A stretch of DNA of 64,000 nt. Origin: Oscarella lobularis. Its lineage: Eukaryota > Porifera > Homoscleromorpha > Homosclerophorida > Oscarellidae. The stretch is from NCBI RefSeq assembly GCF_947507565.1, contig NC_089176.1, positions 2,542,001 through 2,606,000 on the forward strand, given 5' to 3'. Shown one piece after another: positions 22,262-33,537 of this stretch (the first letter of the stretch is position 1; each line of letters opens with the position of its first letter). The notes under the pieces are model-generated. The model worked only from the letters and a program-made list of their open reading frames with translations, did no database searches and was not told the DNA's origin. The position numbers and the translations under genes are program-made.

Positions 22262-23808
22262 GCTTGCAAGTTGCAACAGTGCGTTGGTGACTGTGGTAAG
22301 TGCTGCTCGCAGCCTCTTTTATGTAGGGTCTGACGGATGGAGGAAGTGAAATCATAACGGCGAAGTGCATGCATGCTTTAAACACTCAGGAGTGCCGCAA
22401 ATAAACTCAAAGGGGAGTCGGACTTGGCAGCTGCAGGTGTGTTGGTGGAAGCTATGAGGGGACGTGACCGGACCCGATGAATGAAAGAGATTTGGCCTTC
22501 GGTGTGTCTGGCAGGTGGTGATCGTATATTCAAAAAAGGAAGTTGGACCCGCCACGATGGCTGGCATAGTCTTTTTCAGGGATGCCCGGAAACCGTTTTT
22601 CTTCGTTACTTAGACGATCACACTGTACCAAACTGCGATGTGGGAAATACCTATGATAAAAGGTGAACCGCTCAAACTCTTCGAAGGGTCTTGCAAGACT
22701 GTATGTCAATTTCTCTACGCTATGCCTAGATGATTACGCTTCGCATCCGCACTGTCTTTCAGCCTAATGAGCACATTACTAATGTATACTAACTATACTT
22801 TTTACAGCTGGAAGTAATGCTTATTCTGCAAAGGTCTCCGACGTCTTTCTTTGTTACTAAAAAACGTACCAAATTGCGATGTGGGAAATGAAATACCTAT
22901 GTAACTGACCAAAGTTCGAGGGGTCCGGCTTGCAAGACTATATATGTCAGCAATTTTGCGCTATTTTCAGCGGATATGATTGCCCTTCGTCCGTGCGTAT
23001 GACCATCTGCACTTTCTGCATGACTATATGGCGTGAGTACATGTCTATGTATACTAACTATACTGTATATAGCATCCTCATTGCAAAACGAACAAAGAAC
23101 CCGATTTGTCATTAGCGCTTCATCGAAAGGGCGGACCAATCGGGAAAAATGAGAGCAAACACAACTGGAAGTAATGCTTATTCTGCAAAGGTCTCCGACG
23201 TCTTTCTTCATTACCTAAACCATCACACTGCACCAAACTGGGGTGTGGGATACATGATCAACGGCACTGGTAGTAACTGACCAAAGTTGAAACTCTTCGG
23301 AGGAACCGGCTTGTAAGACTATATGTCAAATTTCGCGCTATTTCTTCTACGCCATAGACAGCGAATATGATTGCGCTTTGTCTGCACATATGGCTATCCT
23401 TCAGCCTGCGCGCGCAAGCATGCACATTACTAATGCATACTAACTATACTGTACATAGCATCCCCACTGCAAAACGAATGAAGATTCTGATTTGTGGTGG
23501 TCAGCGCTTCATCCCTAAAGCACTGATTAATCCGGAAAAAATAATAACAATAATAATATTTAGTACAGTCAAAAGTCGTTCAATCAAGCTGGAACCACCT
23601 CAGGGAGACGATTCGGGTTAAGCGAACAAACACAGCTGGAAGTAATACTTATTCTGCAAAGGATCTACAACGTCGACACAGGATGTCCAAAAGAGGAACT
23701 GATGTCAGCTTCCTGGGGACAAGACTAATACATAAGAGACATCCACAGACAAGGCAACAGCCACTTCTCTTTTCACACAGTCAGGCAGCAGAACGTTTGA
23801 ACTCGACT
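22262..23808. promoter_or_regulatory. Shared divergent promoter region, D8C copies 7 and 8
   Basis: About 1.55 kb, the longest of these intervals. The minus-side TATA is at 22316-22323. The plus-side TATA-like ATACATAAG is at about 23728-23736 and the dyad block at 23694-23714. The GGAAGTAATGCTTATTCTGC unit appears near 22810, 23166 and, with one change, 23639, so local tandem expansion explains the extra length. Confidence 0.5.
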
Positions 23809-24924
23809 ATGCTGAAGCCGATACTTCTGCTCGTCTTTCCATTCATCCATACGGTATCAGCCATGACTCCTCCTCTCCTAGAAGCGGAAAGTCTTTCCGA
23901 ACCGAGCTGGCTCAACTTGAATACGACCCGAGTTCCAGCGATACCCCATCCCGGTCAAACGGTCACCGTCGTCACGTACGGCCTCGAAAACTACTTTCAT
24001 TCTCTAATGACTCCCCAATTCATCTGCCGCTATACGAGTAAGGGCGATCGTGGGTTGAGTGTCAACACCGACTACGCTCGTCTTCGAAAGCTCGAAGACG
24101 ATGATCCTTGTCTCGTTATCGACTGCCCGCTCGAGAGCGTGGCGTCGTGGGAGTTCGATGAACGAACAGCCCTCGTTTCAGTTCTCTTCCGAAAGAAAGC
24201 AGGATTAAAATTTGTCGGATTTAGAGGCGCGAACGAAATCTCGTTCATTAGCGAGTGGACGTGTTACGAATACGACACGATCAAAGCGATAATCGTCATA
24301 TACGGCATCAGTCTGGATCCCGAATACGACCACACGATAATACTCACACTAGACAACGGGAAAAAAATCACCGCTTGCGCGCGACCCAAGACCCTGACTA
24401 AAATCGTCTACAACCTAAAGGACGACATTCAAACTCTAGAAGAAGAACACATGGCAAACATAACAATTGAAACAACGCAAGGCGTCATAGTCTACCGCGG
24501 CGACAAAGGCGACTCGGTCGTCCTCCAACCTCTGCTCCACGCGGCCTGCCACCCAGACAATCATAAGGTCGTCGATCAACCGTGGAGAAAGATATCGAAC
24601 ACGGCCACTTATCCGCGCTACTGCGATCAGAGAAGCGTAGGAATACGAGCGCACGGGTGGAATCGCATCGATCCGAAAATCGGCGGCAATATGCCCCAAT
24701 CGTGCCCGTCTTATAACCGTTGCGGCACGTATGGGCCCGGTTGGTTGCGCGACCCGCTTCCCACCGAGAAAGGAATGGAGATGGCCAATACGGTCTGTTT
24801 TCGTTGGAACTGCTACTGTTGCAACTACAAGACGCCGATCAAGGTCATCAATTGCGGCGAATTTTACGTCTATTGGCTGCCACCGCCTCCCAGATGCGAT
24901 ATGGCTTATTGCGGCAATCATTGA
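23809..24924 (+). CDS. Secreted D8C-domain protein, subfamily B (copy 8)
   Basis: 371 aa, single exon. The ATG at 23809 was chosen because it opens MLKPILLLVFPFIHTVSA just past the TATA and the conserved leader (CACACAGTCAGGCAGCAGAA); an upstream in-frame ATG lies before the TATA box. It is near-identical to copy 6: same short linker, WTCYEYD, CFRWNCYCCNYK and DMAYCGNH. The few differences include SKGDRGLSVNTDY and KKAGLKFVGFRG. Predicted secreted. Confidence 0.88.
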   Translation: MLKPILLLVFPFIHTVSAMTPPLLEAESLSEPSWLNLNTTRVPAIPHPGQTVTVVTYGLENYFHSLMTPQFICRYTSKGDRGLSVNTDYARLRKLEDDDPCLVIDCPLESVASWEFDERTALVSVLFRKKAGLKFVGFRGANEISFISEWTCYEYDTIKAIIVIYGISLDPEYDHTIILTLDNGKKITACARPKTLTKIVYNLKDDIQTLEEEHMANITIETTQGVIVYRGDKGDSVVLQPLLHAACHPDNHKVVDQPWRKISNTATYPRYCDQRSVGIRAHGWNRIDPKIGGNMPQSCPSYNRCGTYGPGWLRDPLPTEKGMEMANTVCFRWNCYCCNYKTPIKVINCGEFYVYWLPPPPRCDMAYCGNH

Positions 24925-25883
24925 GAAGGAGGTTCGCCACTCAAGAAACTGAACGACTCGTTGTGGCTTGTGCTTTAGTCTAGCTTGCTTGTTTGCTTTC
25001 CAATGTTACCATTAGAAATTGAATTAGTGGATGCTCCTTTTGACTATGCTGTGACGGTCATGGTATTTACATGAGGGGTAAGTATGTCTTCTTGCATGTG
25101 GTTTTCTTATGGAGCTGGTCTCCGTCTATTCTCGGCTATAGGGAACTCCTAACTCACAGGATATTAGGTACTGTAAGATACCTTCCTTGCCTTTCCTTGC
25201 TCATCGATCTCAAGGATTTCAATCGCTTTATGACTCGAGTGTGAGGCTCGCGGTGCGCCTCATGAATCGCATTCCTTCGGTACAGCACATGTCAATGAAA
25301 AGAGCATCGACACGGCTCCTCTATCCTTTTTCGGGGCGCGGTTGAAGAGGCTATGAGGCGACGGCGGCGACGGCCATGTTGAACTTGTATCCGGGGATGC
25401 ATTCTTTCGACCCACGAGTTTGCTTCCTCTTATGTATCTAAGCTTCCATCAGAAATAGTCTATTTTTCCATATATAGATAGCAGTGTACAGTATCTACAA
25501 GAGAGCTGCATTAGATAGTGTTCAAATTCCTTTCCCTTTGCACGTGCCTAAAACGCGAATAGGCGGGCACTGCCATTTGAGCTATTGCGGCGATGCTTGA
25601 GGGTCGACAGATAAAAAAACGCTCAGAATTATGTGCTATGCTTTTTTTTCTTTTTTTTCTGTTGGTCTCGTACTGCTATCTCCTGTACTCAGCAGTTTTG
25701 ATATCTTTGTCTTTCCTATGTGGCTCGTTGCGCGTACAGTAGTCATAGTCTACTTGAACAGGTGGTATATTGTGAGTAAGAGGGATTCTAAAACAGCATC
25801 ACGTGCAACCAAAGAGAAACTAAAGAGCAGCTAGCCACATCAATCTATAGTCTCTTGAAAGTCAAAGTTGAACGCCTTTCTTT

Positions 25884-25893
25884 AGGCATCGTG
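25884..25893 (-). pseudogene. Terminal stub of a truncated subfamily A D8C gene
   Basis: The 3' flank and the final codons (Asp-Ala-stop on the minus strand) match copies 5, 7, 9 and 11 up to 25893. After that the sequence is unrelated. This marks a rearrangement junction at the left of the factor B-like block. Confidence 0.6.
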
Positions 25894-26239
25894 CGTTAAT
25901 TCACAAGATCAAGGTCCAGTTTCAGAACAACAGAGCAGGCCACAAAATAAAAATCCGTTTTCCTCCCAACTTCACTATACGAAACCATACGAAATGATCG
26001 GATGAAATAATTTCAAGTTACTGTGCATCCGAGTGTATTATTCGCGTTACCTTCGACTTCATCTCTATCGAAATCATGTCCGGTATAGGCCGCCGGCCAA
26101 AAGAAATTGAAATAAACACCATCCGGCTCCATCAAAAATATTTGGTCGCCATTTACTGAGATTTTGATCGTTTCCGACGTCCTCCGATGGCCCCAAAAGA
26201 CGTCTTTGGTCGAGCTCTTCCACGCCTTCGTCGCTGAGT

Positions 26240-26555
26240 GGGCGCCAAAATTTGAAGCTGCTTATAAGTCTTTGAACATTCTGTTACAGAACATTCAATC
26301 AAATAGTTTACGCCTGTCTTGGAACAACAAATCGCTTTTCCCACCCTACTAATTCGTGACACGTGTTTGAATTCATACCGTTTGAACTCCAAGCCCAACC
26401 GACCTTGTTTTTCTAAGAAAACCATTAGCACAGCCAAAGCAAAGTCGACTGCCCGACTTGTCCTTTCTACTTTTTGTACCGCAGCTAGGTGGTCTGTTGT
26501 CTGACGTATGGGTTGCCCAATCGAAATGCGGACAACCGACGTCAATTCCCAACTA
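26240..26555. repeat. Boundary repeat, copy 1 (second copy 44630-45002)
   Basis: 26340-26555 matches 44757-45002 in direct orientation (shared TTCGTGACACGTGTTTGAAT and CTTTTTGTACCGCAGCTA). The adjoining 26245-26320 matches 44630-44720 in inverted orientation. The two copies flank the second half of the D8C array. Confidence 0.65.
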
Positions 26556-26726
26556 GCTTCAGTTCCTACCTATATAGGAGGTATATTGGGTGTATTTTTC
26601 AAAACCCTCTAAAAAGCATTTGCACTGAATGTCCAAAGAAGAATGACGCGAAACACTACTACAGACGAGAAAGAAAGATAACAAACTCTACTCACACGGT
26701 CACAGTGAGTTGCGCGATGAGTCTGT

Positions 26727-29700
26727 TCAGTACTGAGACTTCCTATACCCATCTGATTCCATCCTAACGGTGTCGCGTATCATCTCTTCGTACTTCCTCA
26801 TATTAGTATACACGGCGTATCCATCCTTGCAGTCCTCAAAGCCAAAACTGCCCACACCGCAAAGAACGTATCGGTTCGTCTTGGGATCCTGACACATAAG
26901 AGGAGTGCCAGTCCCTCCATAGCAAATATCTCCAGGAATGCCTCGAACACAGAGATTCGAATCTATAATTGTTTTCCGAGGCCACCTCTGCTTGCATTCG
27001 GACAAGTTAGCTATAACAACACTCGACTCAATAGGAACATTCGAGACGACTCTTTCGCCATTTTTCACGTATTGATACCCGACAAGGAACGCCGTCTGTC
27101 CGACTGCAATCCTTTCATCGCTCATCATCGTGTTGTACTCAAAATGCCGTGGCGAACAGATTGGCTTTTGAAAGCGGCTCACCTCTATGGGCACGTCTAG
27201 CCTTATCACAGCCATGTTGTTCTCGAGTATATCCGGTTTGAATCTTCTTGTTGAGCGCCACACTTTCAGTCCAGGCGGCGGATGATCTCCTCGAGTAACT
27301 ACGTCAATTCCGTCGTACTTGCTTACCGTCAGTCCATCGCCATTGTCGTTAAGTTCGTATTGTCCAACTCGGACTCCTATTCGATAACCGCTGATTTTGC
27401 CTTCGAACAATCCGCTGGCACGAGTCGCTTTCTTGAAACAGTCAGCACCGGTGACTACCCATCGGCGGTGTACGAGTACGCCGTCGCATTCGAACTCTCC
27501 CTTGCCTAGGACGGTGACGAGCCAGGGCCAGGCCCCACGTGCAGCAACCGAGAAGTTGGAAAAGGGATAGTGCTGGCCCGGAGCTCCAGCTACACCGCAA
27601 AGATCGTCGACCGTAGCTACACAGAAAAAGAAAAACATAATTAAATTGACGCCAGTCCGAACGCAACACCCCATTTTTACTTGGGCTTGAGTAATTCACA
27701 AAGGTGTGGAAATCATCGGCGGTGTTAAATTCGATAAAATCCGACGTGGGTTCCATGTAATGCGGCAAGTCTCGCGTCGAAATAATGAGTGATTTGACGT
27801 TCAATTGCCCGAAACGCAGCAGTGCAGCCAACGCGCGTTGTTGATTAGCGACCATCGGAAGTTGCTCGCTGACAATTATAGCCACTCTCTTCGCATCTCT
27901 CGGTTCGCTGCCTAATCCCGTCTCAAACATCAAGTTAATATTTTCCATGAACTCTTCAAGATTTTCTGAGACGTTATGAGGATTTCCTTCGAGAATGTCA
28001 GTTTGATTGGGTGTACCGACGAATTTCCAAATTGTTCCGTTCATGAGAACCAAGGCAGCTACGCGGGTCTTTTCTGCCTCGATGGGAAAGTTCATAATGG
28101 TGTTATTCACAAATGTTTTATACACTTCTTCCAGAGGACTTCTCTCACCAATATTGAAAGCGAAGAGGAGATCCAGTTTGACGTCGGACTGCGCGTCGAG
28201 CACGTCGGAGCGATCGTGTGTTCCGAGAAGATTCTCGTCGGGTTGGGCATTGCGAGAATACGTTGCTAAAGGAAGCAGGAATTTTTTCTCGAACGTCGCG
28301 ATTTGGTGTTTGACCGAATTCGTTTCAGGCAAACCTAAATGTGAATGAATCAATAATAATTAGCATTCTATACAATGGCTCCACTGTACAGTTTGGAAGA
28401 GGGACGTTCCATTTCGAATTAGCCATACAGGTGGCGACACTGTAGCCAACAAGAGTAAATCCGCTGTTGCAAGAAAAGCTAGCAGTCGACAGATATTGAG
28501 GTCTCCTGTCTATTTGATGAGGTCGAATATTCCCGTTGAGGTACGTATAACGGGCTTGTTTTCTAGTCGAAACAGTGCCGTTTTTCAGACTGATTTGTGG
28601 ACATCGAACGGCTGCAATAGAATTCATATTCAAAATTTTCTTTAGAAGTATAGAGGCCCGGCCTATAGCTTACGTTTGCATCTTGGAACTCCTCTCCATC
28701 CTTGAGCCCCGCAAGTCATATTTCCTACTCGCGATGCCGTACGCCGGAGGTAATTGTCAGAGCTTGGTCCTGGCAGACTCCAGTGTAAAGCAGGAGGAAC
28801 ATTGTAGTAATGTGACCTTCGTTCCATCTCGTACCAGATCGAATCAAAGGGAAAAGGAGAAAAGGGAAATGGACGTCTCCCATAAAATTCCTCTACGTGG
28901 GAGTAGCCCTTGTCACATTTCCACTTGATCTTTTCTTTATCGTAATATTCGCTTTTGTTTTCGTTGGAAAAGATGAAATGCCCGTTTTCGATGGTAGGTA
29001 TGTTGGAACACTTGATTTCTACCACATAAAACGCCATTTTATAAAACACGAGTGTCTTGAAAATTCCTTACTTTTGCACTGAGGTGGACTTGAATGATCC
29101 CATTTTCCGTCGTGCTTACACACTCGTGTTTTAAAATTATCGTAATTGTGGTACCCTTGCTTGCAGTAGGTAGTTGCCTCCCTAGAGCATCTTCTTCCAT
29201 ATTGATACGTAGATTGAAGTTCGCGTCCATTTAGCACTGACGAAGTTTTACACGTAGTGGTACCTAACATAAATTGTGTTTGGACGTTGCTACTCTAGCC
29301 CAATATTTACTGTTACCACAGAGATGCGCTTTGAAGCCTTGATAGGTCCGTGACAGTTTAAAAGTGACCAATCTCTCAGCAGAGAGAGTCTTGCTTGAAC
29401 CTTCCTTGTAAGTAATTTTGACGTGTTCCGAGTCGCCCTCTCCGTTCGAAACTTCGGCAAAAAACGCATCGGTGTTGTCAGGGATATTGAAGAAATTCAA
29501 GCAGGCCGGACGACTCTCGGATCCGCAAATTGTCCAGTCTGCACGAAACGTCCCATCATCCGAAATAATGTTTCGACTGATCATGTTTCCTAAGGTAAGG
29601 TTTGAAATAATTATCTATACAGCAGTACCATTCGACACGTACTGTCTGTTGTATAGGAAATTTTAAACCCGTCTCCTCTTTCCCAGTTACTGTTCGATTT

Positions 29701-30130
29701 GAAACGAATTGTTAATTCGGAAGAACAAGCGACGTACTGCTTAGGAAAACCACGATTAGATTTCCCTGAAAGTCTGGCCAAGACTCTGTTCGTTGATGAA
29801 TCTATGATCTCGAGAATGTCTCCGTCTTTCTCGGTGTCAAGAAACTCCACTGTTGCAACCATTTGATCGCACATGTTGGTATGGCCAAAAGGCGACATCA
29901 CAGGTTGCAATTTCCACGTGCAGTCAACATTTGCGCGATAGCGGGATAATCGGCTGTCTGGAGGAGGATACTCCAAGGTCCCTCGATTTCCAGGTAGAAA
30001 CTTAGGTTCGCACGAACTGACGTATCTCTTTCCTGCAAATAATAGTTTATTGTAGCAAATACAACGGAACCGAATCCCTTCGAATTCTTTTACCTGCAAC
30101 GACTGCAGCGAGGAGGAGGAGGACGTGCAT
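26727..30130 (-). CDS. Complement factor B-like protein: CUB, three CCP, VWA, degenerate serine protease
   Basis: Eight exons with phase-consistent GT-AG borders: 30094-30130, 29643-30032, 29311-29589, 29072-29263, 28674-29018, 28390-28611, 27681-28334, 26727-27616; about 1002 aa. Order: signal peptide (MHVLLLLAAVVA); a CUB domain (VDCTWKLQP, CSSELTIRFKSN); a second CUB-like Cys-containing region; three CCP/sushi domains on separate exons (the middle one with a long insert); VWA; and a chymotrypsin-fold domain (SRFQKPICSP, WPWLVTVLGKG). CCP3-VWA-SP is the C2/factor B layout; the CUB is extra. The protease looks inactive: the His site reads VVTGADCF, the Asp site NNMAVIRL and the Ser site YGGTGTPLMC, so all three triad residues appear changed. 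The VWA metal site (DxSxS) is FAFNIGERS, also lost. It is probably a secreted binding or decoy protein. It lies inside the D8C array on the minus strand. Confidence 0.85.
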
Positions 30131-31575
30131 ACCCAAGACAGCCGTTTTCATCGTATCGTTGTCTTCTGCAACTAGACGAGGACTGCCAGATCTCCCAAAC
30201 TCGTCGTCCTTTTATAACGCACGTTGGAAGCCCTAATAAAATTAAAGTACAAGGTGACGTCGCGGTTTGGAGAGAGACGCACATGCGGTTTGGGGAGAGA
30301 GACGCACATCCACTGATTGAAGTCCTTTTCGCTTATTAAATTATGACGTCGCTTCAATGCCGAACAATTAAACCCGCGTATTCACGCAGGTACTGTACGG
30401 TCTTTGCTAGCTTAATTGCTGACACCTAATTCATGTCCACATCTGTGTCCACTCATGCATACATGCAATGGGAATTTGAACGTTTTTGCTGGTTTCTACC
30501 AGCAGCAGTGCCCCCGCCACTTGCACTTCCTCCTGCGTCATTACAAAACACCCACTCTCTGTTTTTACATGCTTGCATGGAGCGGAAGCCCATCGCTTCC
30601 GCGGAAGTCTTCGTTAGATCCGCGGAAGTCAGACCGGTCAAAACACAGGACGTTCGGTCAGCGGTTAATTTTAGTCTTTTATAGGGCTCTGATTTTAGTG
30701 AGTCTATACGCGTGCGCTGTTTTCTGTTATTGTTGCCCCTCAGCTGACGCTCGCGTCGTCTGCGCTTCCTGCTGCGTCATAAGTGATTGTGGCGCAGGCT
30801 GAAAGCCCATCGCGGATCGCGGAAGTCGCAGAGCCGTTCCGCGGAAGTCAGACGATCGAGTTTTTGTCAAACGACACAGCGCGGAACGCGGTCAGCAAAC
30901 CGTTCGCTGTCGAGTCGATACTACAGTACACAGTGCGATACCCCAGTACGCGGTAAGCTTGAAGATTGAGGCGACGGCCATGTCGATCTTGTATCCGGGG
31001 ATTGCATTCTTTCGACGAGCATCTCCACGAGGACGAGTGTACAGATGTAGATGTTTACAGGAAAGAGAGCTCGCTCGACATGCATTAGATGCCATAAATC
31101 GTAGTGTTTAAATTCCTTTCCACCACTCCCTTTGCATGTGCCTAAAATGCGAATGGCGAACAGACGCCAAAATTTGAAGCTGCTGGGGCTTATAAGTCGT
31201 TTGATATCACTGGGGCAACAACTGCTGCAACTGGCAATAGCCTGCGGTTGTCAATTGCGGCGACTTCTTAGTCTATGCCTATTGTTTGAGGATTGACAAT
31301 CAACAAACGTTCAGAATTATGTGCTATGCTTTTTTTTTTCTGTTGGTCTGGTGCTACTATCTCTTGTGCTCAGCGATTTTGATGTCTCTGTCTTTCCTTA
31401 TGTGGCTGGTTGCGCGTAGACTTGAACAGGTATATTGTGAGTAAGAGGGATTCTAAAACAACACGTGCAACCAAAGAGAAACCATAGATTTCTCTATTTA
31501 ATCTATGGAGAAACTAAAGAGCTGCTAGCCACATCAATCTATAGTCTCTTGGAAGTCAAAGTTGAACGCCTTTCT
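30131..31575. other. Spacer right of the factor B-like gene
   Basis: 30131-30890 holds the presumed promoter of the factor B-like gene plus two near-tandem GAGAGAGACGCACAT units at 30271-30309. Repeated GCGGAAGTC motifs occur around 30600-30850. From about 30950 the common array 3' repeat resumes, followed by a D8C tail relic (31205-31290) and the subfamily A 3' flank with a short inverted repeat (AATCTATGGAG opposite CCATAGATTT near 31480-31510). Confidence 0.45.
31205..31290 (+). pseudogene. Decayed D8C C-terminal fragment
   Basis: It reads as HWGNNCCNWQ, a stop, then VVNCGDFLVYAYC and a stop. The segment between VY and AYC (LPAPPxC) is missing. This matches the relic at 35424-35518 and is a related, worse-preserved form of the 16438 relic. 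Confidence 0.65.
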
Positions 31576-32733
31576 TTAGGCATCGCCACAATAGGCGTGA
31601 TTGCAGGCCGGAACGCTTGGCAGATAATAGACTAAGAACGGGCCGCAATTGAGGACTTTCACCGATCTTGGACTATAGCAACAGTTGCTGCCCCTGTGCC
31701 AGCAAACTACGTTCGACACTTCAACTCCTTTCTTGGTAGGAGGAGCATCGCGCAGCCATCCGGTTGCATAGGTACCACAACGCTGTATTGGTGGACACGA
31801 TTGAGGAAGTCGACCGCCGATGGACGGAGCGATGCGATTCCACCCATTACGGTGAACTCCTATGTCACGGTTGTCGCAGTGTTGAGGAGACTGGACTTCA
31901 TTCGATACCTTTCTCCATAGCTGGTCAACCACACGATGGGTTTTGCATGCCACGTGTTTGACAGGTGACTCAAGAACGACCGTGTCGCCCCCTTTATCGC
32001 CGTCGTAAGGCACTAGTCCTTGCGTCGTGAAAAGCGTTATCCGAGCAGGAATCTCTTCTTTCAGATCTTCGACGTGTTTGCTCAAGTCAAAGGTTATTTC
32101 ATTGAGTGATGCTGGCCTTGCTAGAACGGTGAATGTTTGGCCATTTTTGAGCGCAAATTTAGCCGAATGCTCGTGATCGGGATTGAGACTTTCTCCGCGA
32201 ATGAGTATGGTTGCCTCGAGTGTATCATATATAAAACTCGTCCATAAGTCCGTAAATGTCACCATGTCGTCGCCCTCTTTTCCAATGTATTTCAGTTCGA
32301 GTTTTGATCGATACAGAACGGAAACGACGGCCGTTCGTTCTTTGATCTTCCACGAAGCGACGCTCTTCAACGGACAGTCAATGACGAAACACGGGTCCCC
32401 CTTCGCAATCGGTCGGAGTCGAGCGTAATCGGAGACGAACGTCTGCGATGAAGTCGTCTTGCTCGTGAAGCGACACACAAACTGGGGACTCATCAGGGAA
32501 TGATAATAGCTACTGAGAGCGTACACGACAACGGAGACTGTTTGACCGGGATACGGTATTGACGGCACTCGCGACATGTTCAAGTTGAGCCAGCCCGGCT
32601 CGGTAGTGAAGCCTTTTAAATCCAGTGACTCGGAGTTGCTCTCCTTCGGCGGCGTCGATGTTGTTTTCTCTACCGGGTTCATGGCTGATATCGGAGCAGC
32701 GAATAAGAAGACGAGCGCGGCTGGCAGCATCAT
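31576..32733 (-). CDS. Secreted D8C-domain protein, subfamily A (copy 9)
   Basis: 385 aa, single exon, MMLPAALVFLFAAPISA at 32733. Linker NPVEKTTSTPPKESNSES, then EPGWLNLNMSRVPSIPYPGQ, DPCFVIDCPLKSVASW and DLWTSFIYDTLEAT. The D8C domain has VDQLWRKVSN, QHCDNRDIGVHRNGWNR, IAPSIGGRLPQSCPP, RCGTYATGWLRD, CWHRGSNCCYSPRSVKVLNCG and CNHAYCGDA. It is near-identical to copy 11 except for the linker and the loop after CDNRDIGV. Divergent partner of copy 10; TATA-like element on the minus strand near 32780-32786. Confidence 0.88.
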   Translation of the reverse strand: MMLPAALVFLFAAPISAMNPVEKTTSTPPKESNSESLDLKGFTTEPGWLNLNMSRVPSIPYPGQTVSVVVYALSSYYHSLMSPQFVCRFTSKTTSSQTFVSDYARLRPIAKGDPCFVIDCPLKSVASWKIKERTAVVSVLYRSKLELKYIGKEGDDMVTFTDLWTSFIYDTLEATILIRGESLNPDHEHSAKFALKNGQTFTVLARPASLNEITFDLSKHVEDLKEEIPARITLFTTQGLVPYDGDKGGDTVVLESPVKHVACKTHRVVDQLWRKVSNEVQSPQHCDNRDIGVHRNGWNRIAPSIGGRLPQSCPPIQRCGTYATGWLRDAPPTKKGVEVSNVVCWHRGSNCCYSPRSVKVLNCGPFLVYYLPSVPACNHAYCGDA

Positions 32734-33537
32734 GCTTACAAGTGCGTTGGTGACTGTGGTAGGTGCTGCTCGCAGCCTCCTTTATGTAGGGTCTGCGTTC
32801 CGCCGGATGGGATGGAGCCATAACGACGAAGTGCATGTTTACTCATGCAGAAATGTCCTTTGGTTATTGCAATAAACCCAAAAGGAGGTCGGCTGTTTAA
32901 CCGATTCCGACAATTTTCGTGGAAGCTATCAGGGATTCCCGCAAACCGTTTTCTTCATTACCGTTTTTTAAAACGATCACACTGTACCAAACTGGGAAAC
33001 ACCGATGATCTATAACAGCACTGGCCAAAGGTGAACCGTTCAAAGTCTTCGAGGGGTCCGGCTTGCAAGACTATTTCAACCATTTTGCGCTATTTTTCTA
33101 CGCCATAGACAGCGGATATAGTTGCGCTTTGTCTGCACGTGTCTATAGATAGTACATTCTCATTGCAAGCCAAGGTGGGCCACAAGCCCAACTTTCGCGC
33201 GCACTGTCCGCCGTGAGCCGGCCATGCAAACGAATAAAGATTCTGATTTGTGGTGAGGGCTTCATCCCTATAAAGGACTGACTAATCGGAAAAAATACCG
33301 ATAATAATTATAACAGTCAAAGAACGTTCAAGTTGGGAAGCAAATCAAAGGACGAATAAACACAGCTGGAAGTAATACTTATTCTGAAAAGGTCTCCAAA
33401 GTAGACACAGGATGTCTAAAGAGGAACTGATTTCAGCTTCCTGGAGACAAGACTCATATATAACAGACACCAAAGACAAGGCAACAGCTCATTTCTCCTT
33501 CCACACAGTCAGGCAGCGGAACGATTTGAACTCGGCT
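32734..33537. promoter_or_regulatory. Shared divergent promoter region, D8C copies 9 and 10
   Basis: About 800 bases, the shortest divergent interval. The plus-side TATA (CATATATAAC) is at about 33455-33464, and the dyad block (AGGAACTGATTTCAGCTTCC) at 33422-33442. The conserved leader TCCACACAGTCAGGCAGC precedes the start codon. Confidence 0.5.

Larger units (their letters stand above)
24925..26726. other. Array spacer with a broken subfamily A 3' end
   Basis: It contains the common 3' repeat (near 25365), a D8C tail relic at about 25570-25602, and the subfamily A 3' flank. At 25884-25893 it matches the last codons of an A gene in reverse (TTAGGCATCG), and then homology stops. From about 26240 it has a sequence shared with 44630-45000. 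No intact gene. Confidence 0.55.
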
